A DNA stretch of 33,858 nucleotides from Zoogloeaceae bacterium (GCA_031276915.1 JAISME010000169.1:1-33858), one strand, 5' to 3'; numbered from the stretch's first letter, positions 1-8,999 are shown. Numbers and translations: made by a program. Notes: generated by a model not told the origin, from the letters alone.

Positions 1-60
1 GAACCAAAAAATGTCACTTCGCCTCTCTTCAAAAGAACAAAACCGTACAGCGGCAATTCC
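1..60 (-). repeat. Edge of a third copy of the sigma-54 promoter repeat (upstream module)
   Basis: These 60 bases align without gaps to 9113-9172, the part of repeat copy B that lies upstream of its sigma-54 promoter, including the A-run followed by TGTCAC (12-17). The promoter half of this copy would lie left of base 1, outside the window. Read leftwards (minus strand), copy A (145-367) comes first and this copy second, so two copies of the module seem to be stacked in tandem in front of whatever is transcribed leftwards out of the window. Bases 61-144, between the copies, contain no gene I can support. Confidence 0.7.
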
Positions 61-232
61 CCGAAATGGAGGGTTCGTGGCAAGCGCGTCCAAGGAATCT
101 GTCTCGAAGGCGCGGGCGCGTTCGCCTGTCTTTCTGTTGGCCTCTCGCGCGCGCACAAGGAAGACCCGACAACCGTCTTTTCCACTTTTCGTTCCTGTCC
201 TGTCATGTTCCGCTTCATCATGGCAATCTACA

Positions 233-248
233 TGCAATACATGTGCCA
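233..248 (-). promoter_or_regulatory. Sigma-54 (RpoN) promoter, copy A
   Basis: On the minus strand the sequence reads TGGCAC-N5-TTGCA, an exact match to the RpoN -24/-12 consensus (GG and GC elements at the required spacing). Transcription would start near 222 and run leftwards out of the window. The palindrome at 325-341 is at a typical enhancer distance upstream. Sigma-54 with an NtrC-type activator such as PilR is the known control of many type IV pilin genes, and copy B of this promoter lies behind a pilin gene, so a pilin gene left of the window is my guess. Confidence 0.7.
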
Positions 249-324
249 GAAACACTCAAATCCCTTAACCCCTTGATTACCCTTCCTTATCCATTCTCCC
301 ACCCCCACCCCAACAACACAGGAA

Positions 325-362
325 GTGACAATATTCGTCACCAATGAACCAAAAAATGTCAC
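325..362 (-). promoter_or_regulatory. Putative enhancer palindrome, copy A
   Basis: GTGAC (325-329), seven bases, then GTCAC (337-341) form an inverted repeat, followed by a further TGTCAC (357-362). It lies about 100-140 bp upstream of the predicted start from the sigma-54 promoter, where bacterial enhancer-binding proteins bind. TGTC-containing sites are reported for PilR. The assignment to PilR is inference. Confidence 0.45.
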
Positions 363-431
363 TTCGCCAGAAAATTCGGCCCGCGCGTCGATGATTTCCG
401 TCAGGGCGTGTCATCAAGATTTTGCAAGAGG

Positions 432-1370
432 TCAGGTTTTCCTTTTTTGACGGGATGCGACACCAGGGAATCCTGGCTTGCCGCCTGCATGATCCCGGGC
501 GAATTGCCAGGCGACGCGGCCGCTGCGGGAACCCCGGCTCAAGGCCCAGTTGAGGGCGTCTCGTTCGGCGGCGGCAATCTCTTTCCTGGAAAAGCCGAAA
601 GTGGTGAGCCAATGCGCGACGATGGCGAGATAATCGTCCTGGTCGAAGGGATAAAACGAAATCCAGAGACCGAAACGTTCCGAGAGAGAGATCTTCTCCT
701 CGGTGGCCTCGCCGGGGTGAATCTCGCCGTCGACGCGCGAGGAATCGAGATTTTCCGAGAAAAATTCGGGCATCAGGTGACGACGGTTGGATGTGGCGTA
801 GATCAGCACGTTGTCCGGTGGCGCGGCAATCGAACCATCCAGAACCGATTTCAGTGCCTTGTAGGCGCTTTCGCCTGCCTCGAAGGAAAGATCGTCGCAA
901 AAAACCAGGAATTTTTCAGGACGGTCGCGGACCCGTTCCACCACATCCGGCAAGCCAATGAGGTCTTCCTTGTCGATCTCGATCAGGCGCAGGCCCTGCC
1001 CGGCGAATTCGTTCAGTAGCGCTTTCACCAGCGAGGACTTGCCGGAACCGCGCGCGCCGGTGAGAAGCGCGTTGTTGGCGGGACGTCCCGCGACAAACTG
1101 GCTGGTGTTGGCGAGGATGCGCGCCTTCTGGTCGTCGATGCCGGAAAGATCCGCCAGGCGGATGGGATGCGTGTGCCAGACGGGGATCAACGCGCCGTGA
1201 CCGGAACCGGGAGAATGCCGCCAGCGGCAGGCGACGACCTTTTCCCAGTCCGGATCGGAAACAAGCGGTGGCAATTGCGCCTCGTAACGGGCGAGCACCG
1301 CCTCGGCGCGGGACAGGAAGCCTTGCAGACGGTCAAGGAATTGCGGGGGGAACAGGGGCGAATCGGACAT
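432..1370 (-). CDS. DUF815 family AAA+ ATPase
   Basis: This 312-residue protein belongs to the DUF815 family of stand-alone AAA+ type ATPases, common in beta- and gammaproteobacteria and without a settled function. Visible motifs are a Walker A loop GARGSGKSS (about 105-113), a Walker B strand FLVFCDDLSF (about 154-163) and a sensor-1 like IYATSNRRHL. I chose the ATG at 1370 because family proteins start with an MSD-like end directly before the conserved helix; an in-frame ATG at 1430 would add 20 residues with no family resemblance. It is divergent from mltA, leaving only 70 bp for both promoters. No partner gene follows: downstream is the sigma-54 repeat. Family call is firm, biological role unknown. 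Confidence 0.88.
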   Translation of the reverse strand: MSDSPLFPPQFLDRLQGFLSRAEAVLARYEAQLPPLVSDPDWEKVVACRWRHSPGSGHGALIPVWHTHPIRLADLSGIDDQKARILANTSQFVAGRPANNALLTGARGSGKSSLVKALLNEFAGQGLRLIEIDKEDLIGLPDVVERVRDRPEKFLVFCDDLSFEAGESAYKALKSVLDGSIAAPPDNVLIYATSNRRHLMPEFFSENLDSSRVDGEIHPGEATEEKISLSERFGLWISFYPFDQDDYLAIVAHWLTTFGFSRKEIAAAERDALNWALSRGSRSGRVAWQFARDHAGGKPGFPGVASRQKRKT

Positions 1371-1439
1371 GGCGGCGGTTATACTTGCGGACAAAATCGG
1401 AATGTAGCCAAAGTCATGCCGCAAAGCCAAGTTTTTTCC

Positions 1440-2777
1440 ATGTGTTTCCCCCGGTTTTCACCCATTTTTTCGCGCCGGACAGTTCTTTCCGGTCCGGGTT
1501 TCCGTCTGGCGTTCCTTGGCGGCCTGTTCGCGTTGCAAGGCTGCGTCTTCACGACGCCGCGCGCGCCGGATGCCGCTCCTGCTCCAGCCTGTCCACCCTG
1601 TGCGGTTTCGCCCGTCACCCCGCCTGTCAACCCGCCCGCGGAAACGCAACCGTATCTGGAACCCGGAGACTGGACGGATTTGCCGGGCTGGCGGGAAGAC
1701 CGGCTGACGGAGGCGTGGAACGCTTTTCTCATGTCCTGCAAGGCAATGCGGACCAGGGAGGAAACAGCGCGCGCCTGGTCGCCGGTTTGCGCGGCGGCAA
1801 CGCGCGTCGACAACCGGAACGCGCGCGCGGTGCGCGCCTTTTTCGAGCGCGAACTCAGACCCTACGCGGTGGTCGAAGGCGACGGGCGGCGCGAGGGTAC
1901 GATCACCGGCTACTACGAGCCGCTGATCCGGGGAAACCGACAACGCGACGCCCGGAACATCACGCCGGTCCTGGGCGTGCCGCCGGACCTGCTGACCATT
2001 GACCTGGGCACGCTCCATCCCGATCTGAAGCACCGTCGCCTGCGCGGACGGCTGGATGGCAACAGGGTGACGCCCTACTGGAGCCGCGCGGAAATCGACG
2101 CTCGCCTGGAGCGGGGCATGTGGCCGGAACAGCCCATCCTCTGGGTTGCCGATCCGGTGGAATTCTTCTTCCTGCAAATCCAGGGATCCGGGCGGGTGGA
2201 ATTGCCCGACGGCAGTCAGGTACGCATCGGCTACGCCGACCAGAACGGCCATCCCTACCAGTCCATCGGGCGGCTTTTGGTGGAACGGGGCGAACTGAAA
2301 CTGGAAGAAGCCTCGATGCAGGGTATACAGGCATGGGGACAGGCGCATCCGGAAGCGCTACGCGATCTGCTGCGCGCCAATCCGAGTTACGTGTTTTTCC
2401 GCGAACTTTCCGGCGATCCGGGCGACGGACCCATCGGCGCGTTGGGTGTGCCGCTTACCCCCGGACGCAGCATCGCCGTCGATCCGCGTCACATTCCGCT
2501 GGGTGCCCCGGTCTGGCTTGCCACGACACGCCCCAACAGCCGTGAACCCCTGAACCGGCTGACGCTGGCGCAGGACACCGGCGGCGCGATCCGGGGTGGC
2601 GTGCGCGCCGACTTTTTCTGGGGATTCGGCAAGGCGGCGGGCGAACAGGCTGGACGCATGAAACAGACCGGACGCATGTGGGTGCTGCTACCCGCGGCGG
2701 ATACTGGCGGCGACGGCGATCGTGAAACCGGGAGCGTCCATCACTCACGAAAGGGAAGATACAGGACCGGCGTATAA
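1440..2777 (+). CDS. mltA: Membrane-bound lytic murein transglycosylase A
   Basis: MltA cleaves the MurNAc-GlcNAc bond of peptidoglycan to form 1,6-anhydro-muropeptides. The 445-residue product begins with a lipoprotein signal peptide ending in a LQGC lipobox, so the mature protein should be anchored in the outer membrane. A proline-rich linker follows, then the MltA domain (YYEPLIRGN, PYWSRAEIDA, LWVADPVEFFFLQIQGSG) and the C-terminal 3D domain with the catalytic-Asp motif LAQDTGGAIRGG. The start at 1440 puts a positively charged n-region before the hydrophobic stretch; 1416 is an alternative start and neither has a strong ribosome site. The signal contains SRRTVLS, which resembles a Tat motif. 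About 25 residues follow the usual GRMWVLLP end. The stop codon overlaps the -10 of the next gene. Confidence 0.92.
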   Translation: MCFPRFSPIFSRRTVLSGPGFRLAFLGGLFALQGCVFTTPRAPDAAPAPACPPCAVSPVTPPVNPPAETQPYLEPGDWTDLPGWREDRLTEAWNAFLMSCKAMRTREETARAWSPVCAAATRVDNRNARAVRAFFERELRPYAVVEGDGRREGTITGYYEPLIRGNRQRDARNITPVLGVPPDLLTIDLGTLHPDLKHRRLRGRLDGNRVTPYWSRAEIDARLERGMWPEQPILWVADPVEFFFLQIQGSGRVELPDGSQVRIGYADQNGHPYQSIGRLLVERGELKLEEASMQGIQAWGQAHPEALRDLLRANPSYVFFRELSGDPGDGPIGALGVPLTPGRSIAVDPRHIPLGAPVWLATTRPNSREPLNRLTLAQDTGGAIRGGVRADFFWGFGKAAGEQAGRMKQTGRMWVLLPAADTGGDGDRETGSVHHSRKGRYRTGV

Positions 2778-2778
2778 T
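2773..2778 (+). promoter_or_regulatory. Perfect -10 box for the nucleotide-sugar dehydratase gene
   Basis: TATAAT lies 31 bases before the downstream start codon and includes the mltA stop codon (TAA 2775-2777). No good -35 is seen at 16-18 bp, so the promoter may be weak or activator dependent. It suggests the dehydratase gene is not transcribed only by readthrough from mltA. Confidence 0.4.
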
Positions 2779-2808
2779 GCTCGCGCTTCGCGCTCACCGC
2801 ATGTTTTC

Positions 2809-4668
2809 ATGACGCCTTCCCCCCGCCTGCTGCGCTTGATTGCCGCCACGCACGATTTCTGTGCCCTGATCCTGTGCTGGTATTTCGCCTACCTGTTGCG
2901 TTTCAACCTGGCGTTGCCAGCCGATTACGCGCGCGGATGCTTCGGGATGCTGCCTTTCGTGGCCGTCGCGCACATGACGATTTACTGGACGCTCGGCCTT
3001 TATCGCGGCATCTGGCGCTATGCCAGCCTCCAGGATTTGCTGCGCATCATCGGTGCCGTGGCGCTGGGGGCGCTGGTTACGACCTTTGCCGTTTACATGC
3101 TGCACCCCCCGCACTTGCGCCAAGTCCCCCGCTCGGTGCTGGTGCTGCATCCCCTGTTGCTGATTCTGGTCATGGGCGGAAGCCGCTTTGTCTATCGTCT
3201 TGCCAAGGACTGGCGGCAATATGGTCATTTGGGTCTGGCTGGCGAATGGGTGCTGGTGGTGGGCGCGGGCCATGCCGGAGCGCGTCTGGCGCATGAATTG
3301 CGGGGATCGAACGAGTGGCGGGTCGCGGCCTTTCTGGACGACGACGCCAGCAAGCATGGGCAGGAAATCCACGGCATCCGGGTGCGCGGGCCGGTCCGGG
3401 AAATGGCGCACTGGGCCCGGAAACTGGAGATTCGGCACGTCATCATCGCCATGCCTGGCGTACCGCAACGGGGGCGGCAAGACACGATGGAGCTCGCCAT
3501 CCAGGCCGGTCTCAAGGTAATGACCGTTCCCGCCGCCGAGGATCTGCTTTCCCGGCGGGTAACGATTTCCCGCTTGCGCCGGATCGACCTGGAGGATTTG
3601 CTCAAGCGTGACGCCGTGCAACTGGACAAGGCCGGTATTCTGGAGATGCTGACGGACGCGGTCGTGCTCATTACCGGAGCGGGCGGTTCGATCGGCGGCG
3701 AACTTGCCCGGCAAATCGCCGGCTTCCGGCCGCGCTGCCTGGTGCTCTATGAACATGCCGAATTCGCGCTTTTCCAGATCGAACAGGAATTCCGGCAAAG
3801 GTTCCCCGAAACGCCGATCCGCTGTCTCATCGGCGACGTGAAGGATGCGGAGCGCCTGGACCAGGTGTTCGGTGAATTCCGGCCCGCTTTCGTGTTTCAT
3901 GCGGCGGCCTACAAGCACGTGCCGCTCATGGAAACCGACAATGCCCGCGTGGCCGTGCAGAACAACGTGCTTGGCACACGCGCCGTGGCGCTGGCCGCAC
4001 AGCGGCACAACGCGCGCAAGATGGTGTTCATTTCCACGGACAAGGCCGTCAATCCGGTCAATGTCATGGGCGCGACCAAGCGACTTTCGGAAATGCTGCT
4101 GACGACGCTGTCGGACGCGGGATCCACAACCCGTTTTATCTCCGTGCGTTTCGGCAACGTCCTGGGTTCCAACGGTTCGGTGATTCCCACATTCCAGGCA
4201 CAGATCGAGAAGGGCGGCCCCGTCACCGTTACGCATCCGGACGTCATCCGCTACTTCATGCTGATTCCGGAGGCCGTGCAACTGGTGCTGCAGGCCGCGC
4301 TCATGGGACAGGGCAACGAAATCTTCGTGCTGGACATGGGCAAGCCAGTCCGTATCCTGGATCTCGCCCGCGACATGATCCTGCTTTCCGGCCACACCGA
4401 AGCGGAGATACCGATCCGGATCACAGGCTTGCGCCCCGGCGAGAAACTCTATGAGGAACTCCTGGCGGACGACGAAACTTCCTTGCCGACGCCACATGCC
4501 AAATTGCGCATTTCCAGGACGAATGCCGTTCCAGCCCCCGCCTGGCGAGCGGAACTGGACGCCTGGCTCGACAACCTGCCGGCGACAAACGCCGAAATCA
4601 AGGCGGATTTGCGAAAACTGGTCCCGGAATACAACCCGGAAGACAGGCGAGAAACGCCACCGGCATGA
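2809..4668 (+). CDS. Membrane-bound UDP-sugar 4,6-dehydratase (WbpM/PglF/CapD family)
   Basis: This 620-residue protein matches the large polysaccharide-biosynthesis dehydratases that convert UDP-GlcNAc to its 4-keto-6-deoxy form, the first step to sugars such as QuiNAc, FucNAc or bacillosamine. The N-terminal 130 residues contain four hydrophobic segments. Next comes a Rossmann domain (VVGAGHAGARLA), then the catalytic SDR domain with TGAGGSIGGEL (about 290-300), STDKAVNP (S409, T410, D411, K412) and NVMGATKR, where Met420 replaces the usual SDR tyrosine, as is typical of this subfamily. The ATG at 2809 gives an N-terminus that leads directly into the first membrane segment; 2722 would overlap mltA. 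No other glycan genes adjoin it, so the product glycan (O-antigen, exopolysaccharide or a pilin/flagellin glycan) cannot be told here. Confidence 0.9.
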   Translation: MTPSPRLLRLIAATHDFCALILCWYFAYLLRFNLALPADYARGCFGMLPFVAVAHMTIYWTLGLYRGIWRYASLQDLLRIIGAVALGALVTTFAVYMLHPPHLRQVPRSVLVLHPLLLILVMGGSRFVYRLAKDWRQYGHLGLAGEWVLVVGAGHAGARLAHELRGSNEWRVAAFLDDDASKHGQEIHGIRVRGPVREMAHWARKLEIRHVIIAMPGVPQRGRQDTMELAIQAGLKVMTVPAAEDLLSRRVTISRLRRIDLEDLLKRDAVQLDKAGILEMLTDAVVLITGAGGSIGGELARQIAGFRPRCLVLYEHAEFALFQIEQEFRQRFPETPIRCLIGDVKDAERLDQVFGEFRPAFVFHAAAYKHVPLMETDNARVAVQNNVLGTRAVALAAQRHNARKMVFISTDKAVNPVNVMGATKRLSEMLLTTLSDAGSTTRFISVRFGNVLGSNGSVIPTFQAQIEKGGPVTVTHPDVIRYFMLIPEAVQLVLQAALMGQGNEIFVLDMGKPVRILDLARDMILLSGHTEAEIPIRITGLRPGEKLYEELLADDETSLPTPHAKLRISRTNAVPAPAWRAELDAWLDNLPATNAEIKADLRKLVPEYNPEDRRETPPA

Positions 4669-4758
4669 TCGGGTCCGGCGCGGCCGGGCTTGTTCGCGGA
4701 TCACTGTCCGCGGACCATTGCCACGCGCAAGATTCGGTTTTTTTCTTTTTCCCCCGCT

Positions 4759-4788
4759 CTTGAAATTTCGAAGTGCCATCCCTATTAT
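4759..4788 (+). promoter_or_regulatory. groESL promoter, overlapping sigma-32 and sigma-70 elements
   Basis: CTTGAAA (4759-4765), 14 bases, then CCCTATT (4780-4786) fits the heat-shock sigma-32 consensus. The same bases read as TTGAAA-N17-TATTAT (4760-4765, 4783-4788) fit sigma-70. The CIRCE operator starts at the end of the -10, so HrcA would block the start site. The gene should show both positive and negative heat control. Confidence 0.75.
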
Positions 4789-4814
4789 TAGCACTCGTTG
4801 GTGACGAGTGCTAG
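4788..4814 (+). promoter_or_regulatory. CIRCE operator (HrcA binding site)
   Basis: TTAGCACTC (4788-4796), nine bases, then GAGTGCTAG (4806-4814). This matches the CIRCE inverted repeat with one difference in the last base. It lies between the promoter and groES, the usual place for HrcA repression of groESL. Confidence 0.95.
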
Positions 4815-4878
4815 CACACTGTTGGCCCGCACCCGCCTTTCATCTCATTGTCTGACAGAAACAGAAGGAGTTTCATCC

Positions 4879-6880
<2,002 letters not shown>

Positions 6881-6911
6881 TTCCCTTCTTTCCAGTCGTC
6901 TCCATCAACGG

Positions 6912-6957
6912 GACGGGGCCGGTCGGTTTGGCTGACCGGCCCCGTCTTGTCTTGTTT
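6912..6957 (+). terminator. Rho-independent terminator of groESL
   Basis: A perfect 13-bp stem (6912-6924 pairs with 6934-6946) with a nine-base loop is followed by a T-rich tract (6947-6957). It lies 31 bp after the groEL stop. Confidence 0.92.
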
Positions 6958-7019
6958 CGCCCTGTCTCGCCTCTCGTCCCGATCTCACCAAGGATTCCCC
7001 CTTTCGCGCGTTCCGCGCC

Positions 7020-7490
7020 GCTGGCGGGCGCAACGCCGCCGGATTTCGCGGACTGCCTCTTCGTAGCGGCCTTGCCCGATCAGACCGGGCGTCCGCTCGC
7101 TTCCCGCTTCCACCCGCAACGCCGAATGCGCCAGCCAGCCACGACGCGTTCCTGGGGAATCCGCGGCATAAACCTGGAGGGGCCTGGACGCTGGCGCTGG
7201 AAGCCCGATACCGGGAATTTTCCTGGAACGCGGTGCGGCGGCAGGAAAATCCAGGCGGTTACGTTGTCCATACCCTGATTGCCGTGTTCCCGGCGTTTTT
7301 CGGAACGGACGACTTCGAAACCTGCCTCATCGATGTGGTGAATCGCGGCGACGCCCGCCGATACGACCGGGGCCATCGCGGGCATGCTGGCGGGCGCCTG
7401 GCATGGCGCGGCAGCGATTCCGGCGCGCTGGTGCCACGCCAGAGCCAGCGACTTTTTCTGCGACAGATACCCGGAAGTCGCCGCGTGCCG
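7020..7490 (+). pseudogene. Remnant of ADP-ribosylglycohydrolase (DraG family)
   Basis: One frame (codon phase of 7020) translates to pieces of the DraG family, the hydrolases that remove ADP-ribose from dinitrogenase reductase and other targets. It gives a decayed counterpart of the family GNGAAMRCLP motif near 7026, then ARYREFSW, ENPGGYVVHTL, FFGTDDFETCLIDVVNRG near 7210-7350. The next part, ADTTGAIAGMLAGAWHG and IPARW, continues in another phase after about 7353-7359. The shift hits the metal-binding GGDADTTGA motif, apparently through a small insertion. The N-terminal half of the family (roughly 120 residues) and any start codon are missing. I conclude it is a dead, 5'-truncated gene. 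The segment 6958-7019 holds nothing recognised. Confidence 0.75.
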
Positions 7491-7558
7491 TTGTGGTCAC
7501 GATCATGCGGGATTCATGCGATAGACTGGATCCGGGATACCCTGCCGGGATACGGGGA

Positions 7559-8158
7559 TCAGGGCGTCACGCCATAACGACAACGGGCAGGTAGGTACTT
7601 GCCATATTTTTTCAAGGAAGCCGAAACGGCCAAGCTACATCCCCAGACCATGTTGGAAAGATTGGAATTGCCAATTGGATTGCCATTTTCATCAAATGAC
7701 AACACCACTTTGGGTCTTCCATCGGCTTGGATTGGGCCAAAGCCTGGCGTCAGCTTGAACGCGAATTTTGGCACCTTTTTGCCGTCCATCTCGATATAGA
7801 TCAAACCGTCATGACCAAAAGTGTCAGAACCTCCACCCGGATTGACCAGAGGATTGAGCTTGATCGCTGCGATTGCGCCGGTGGGCTTGAATTCGAAATC
7901 CGGGAAAGCTCCCTTGGGTGGTTTTCCGGTGCCGGGGTACGCAACAGTGATTTTTGCCGCGTTGCCGCTGGCGATTGTCTCCGTAATGATCATCTTGGCC
8001 TTTCCCGCGATGCTCAACCCTTCGGCGACATAGGCGCGGGCGATATAGTTCTGATAGGCGGGCAGCGCGATGGCGGCAAGGATGCCGATGATGGCGACGA
8101 CGATCATCAGTTCGATGAGCGTGAAGCCACGCTGGAAGGTGTGTACAAGATGTTTCAT
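7559..8158 (-). CDS. Type IV major-pilin-like protein, cassette 1
   Basis: This 199-residue prepilin starts with a short leader, [11 protein letters not shown], cut by prepilin peptidase after Gly11. Mature [22 protein letters not shown] carries Glu5, needed for pilus assembly, and the hydrophobic spine. A pair of C-terminal cysteines (Cys174, Cys193) should close the disulfide loop. The start at 8158 has a strong AAAGGAG site; the frame stays open far upstream, but that DNA is non-coding leader. The N-terminus, ribosome site and leader closely match the pilin at 32735-33334, whereas the bodies differ. No pil assembly genes are nearby. A minor or alternative pilin is possible. Transcription may come from the sigma-54 promoter at 9000-9015, through an 830-base leader. 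Confidence 0.9.
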   Translation of the reverse strand: MKHLVHTFQRGFTLIELMIVVAIIGILAAIALPAYQNYIARAYVAEGLSIAGKAKMIITETIASGNAAKITVAYPGTGKPPKGAFPDFEFKPTGAIAAIKLNPLVNPGGGSDTFGHDGLIYIEMDGKKVPKFAFKLTPGFGPIQADGRPKVVLSFDENGNPIGNSNLSNMVWGCSLAVSASLKKYGKYLPARCRYGVTP

Positions 8159-8194
8159 GGTTGTGCTCCTTTGGGAAGAAAAAGAAGGAAGAAC

Positions 8195-8236
8195 AAAAAA
8201 AGCCGCGAACATGTACCAAGGCATGTACCCGCGACC
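8195..8236 (-). terminator. Terminator-like hairpin in the leader of pilin 1
   Basis: On the minus strand an imperfect hairpin (8202-8213 against 8221-8236, with a small bulge and G-U pairs) is followed by seven T (8201-8195), only 37 bases before the pilin start codon. The second pilin has a perfect 15-bp version at the same place with different stem bases, so the structure seems conserved. It points towards the pilin gene, not away from it. An attenuator or the end of a leader RNA are the obvious readings. Confidence 0.55.
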
Positions 8237-8383
8237 GGAGTGGTAAAACTGGGAAAAACAAGGGAACCGGAAACCCGGAGGGAAAAGAAACCCGGGAAAC
8301 CCGGAAGGAAAAACGAGGTCCTGCGGCCGGCAATTTGTCATTCGCGGATTTGCGCCTTCCCGTGGGGGAAACGGCAAGGTGGG

Positions 8384-8429
8384 GGGAGCATCCTGCTCCC
8401 CCGTGTCCGAACGGGAGCAGGGTGCTCCC
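8384..8429. repeat. Two tandem hairpins able to pair as one long arm, copy 1
   Basis: GGGAGCA-TCC-TGCTCCC (8384-8400) and GGGAGCA-GGG-TGCTCCC (8413-8429) are each perfect 7-bp hairpins. The two are also nearly reverse complements, so they can form a single 17-bp stem instead. This resembles BIME/REP-type extragenic palindromes. The counterpart in the second pilin leader is 33481-33526. Confidence 0.75.
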
Positions 8430-8576
8430 GCTACTTTGCCGTCGGTCCTGCGAACGGCGATTGCCCTGCGGGCAGCAATAATTGTTTTGGGGGAATTCAT
8501 TATCCGCAGGACCGATGCGGCAATCCATGAAGTGGTTCAGCAATCCGAAACGCTGGAGCGGACCGCAAGGCTGTCT

Positions 8577-8610
8577 GGATTGCCACGGGCCTGCGGCCCT
8601 CGCAATGACG
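8577..8610. repeat. REP-like palindrome of the CGTCATTGCGAGG type, copy 1
   Basis: Read on the minus strand this is CGTCATTGCGAGG, a short palindromic core, and then a GGCAATCC end. It resembles a widely scattered extragenic repeat I recall from many proteobacteria. A second copy lies at 33674-33707. Confidence 0.65.
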
Positions 8611-8665
8611 ATGTGGGGTGTGATTACAAGAACGAGGGGAAACACGTCCGCAACCGGGACGGTGA

Positions 8666-8762
8666 AACAAGGAAAAGCAAAAAAACCGGAAAACCCGGAA
8701 AGGAAAGGGAAACCGGAAGGGGAAGGGGAAGGAAAGGCTGGAGAAGAAGAGAGAAAGAACTC
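8666..8762 (-). other. Polypurine tract (pyrimidine-rich leader RNA on the minus strand)
   Basis: About 95 bases consist almost only of A and G with a few CC pairs on the plus strand. A minus-strand leader transcript would be an unstructured C/U-rich run, the kind of sequence on which Rho loads. No gene is seen. Confidence 0.4.
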
Positions 8763-8781
8763 GGCGTTATCCAGACGCCGA

Positions 8782-8821
8782 AAAATTTTCTCCGTTATCT
8801 GTGGATAACGGAGAAAATTTT
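8782..8821. repeat. Perfect 18-bp inverted repeat, possible terminator
   Basis: AAAATTTTCTCCGTTATC (8782-8799), loop TGTG, then its exact reverse complement (8804-8821). On the minus strand the hairpin runs into five T (8785-8781). Located about 170-210 bases after the predicted start of the sigma-54 promoter B, it could end a short leader transcript. Confidence 0.6.
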
Positions 8822-8823
8822 CA

Positions 8824-8879
8824 CGTTGTGCGTTGTGCGTTGTGCGTTGTGCGTTGTGCGTTGTGCGTTGTGCGTTGTG
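8824..8879. repeat. Heptamer tandem repeat, eight units of CGTTGTG
   Basis: Eight perfect seven-base units run from 8824 to 8879. They sit exactly between two long inverted repeats (8782-8821 and 8876-8924) in the transcribed leader predicted from promoter B. Seven is not a multiple of three and no gene spans the tract, so slippage here would alter RNA length, not a protein. Confidence 0.95.
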
Positions 8880-8924
8880 CGCGCGCGATCGCCAGGCTTT
8901 CAGCCTGGCAATCGCGCGCGCACA
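8876..8924. repeat. Near-perfect 22-bp inverted repeat
   Basis: TGTGCGCGCGCGAT (8876-8889) and GCCAGGCT (8891-8898) pair with AGCCTGGC (8902-8909) and ATCGCGCGCGCACA (8911-8924), leaving one mismatch and a three-base loop. The right arm runs into repeat copy B, and copy A contains only that right-arm sequence. Confidence 0.85.
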
Positions 8925-8999
8925 AGGAAGACCCGACAACCGTCTTTTCCACTTCTTGCTCCTGTGCTGTCATGTTCCGCTTCATCATGGCAATCTACA

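Larger units (their letters stand above)
145..367 (-). repeat. Sigma-54 promoter repeat, copy A (223 bp)
   Basis: This stretch aligns without gaps to 8912-9134 (copy B), with about 10 differences counted by eye. It contains a sigma-54 type promoter (233-248, minus strand) and a GTGAC-N7-GTCAC palindrome (325-341). It lies between the end of the DUF815 ATPase gene (432) and the window edge. I see no convincing protein in it: short open frames on both strands are shared by the copies only because the DNA is. I interpret it as a duplicated promoter module, not a mobile element, because I see no terminal inverted repeats or target duplication. Confidence 0.75.
8317..8665 (-). repeat. Pilin leader repeat block, copy 1
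   Basis: 8317-8612 is homologous to 33415-33708 (by eye about 85 percent identical, few gaps), and 8612-8665 resembles 33800-33858. It contains several inverted repeats: the tandem hairpins at 8384-8429, an 11-bp pair TCGGTCCTGCG...CGCAGGACCGA that begins near 8437, and the REP-like element at 8577-8610. No protein is supported. The stretch 8237-8316, between the block and the terminator hairpin, is purine-rich with CCCGGAAA-type repeats. Confidence 0.75.

Noticed and set aside
145-367. MITE or insertion sequence
   Set aside because: The 223-bp repeat lacks terminal inverted repeats and visible target duplications, and its best-kept parts are promoter elements.
4669-4758. Hairpin CGCGGA/TCCGCG after the dehydratase gene as a terminator
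   Set aside because: The stem is only six to eight bp and no T run follows directly.
8159-8500. In-frame extension of pilin 1 (and of pilin 2 up to 33796) through the leader
   Set aside because: The frame stays open by GC-rich chance. The homologous leader blocks are in different phases relative to the two pilins, and a prepilin leader with a strong ribosome site marks the true start.
8824-8879. CRISPR-like array
   Set aside because: The seven-base units are contiguous with no spacers; it is a simple tandem repeat.
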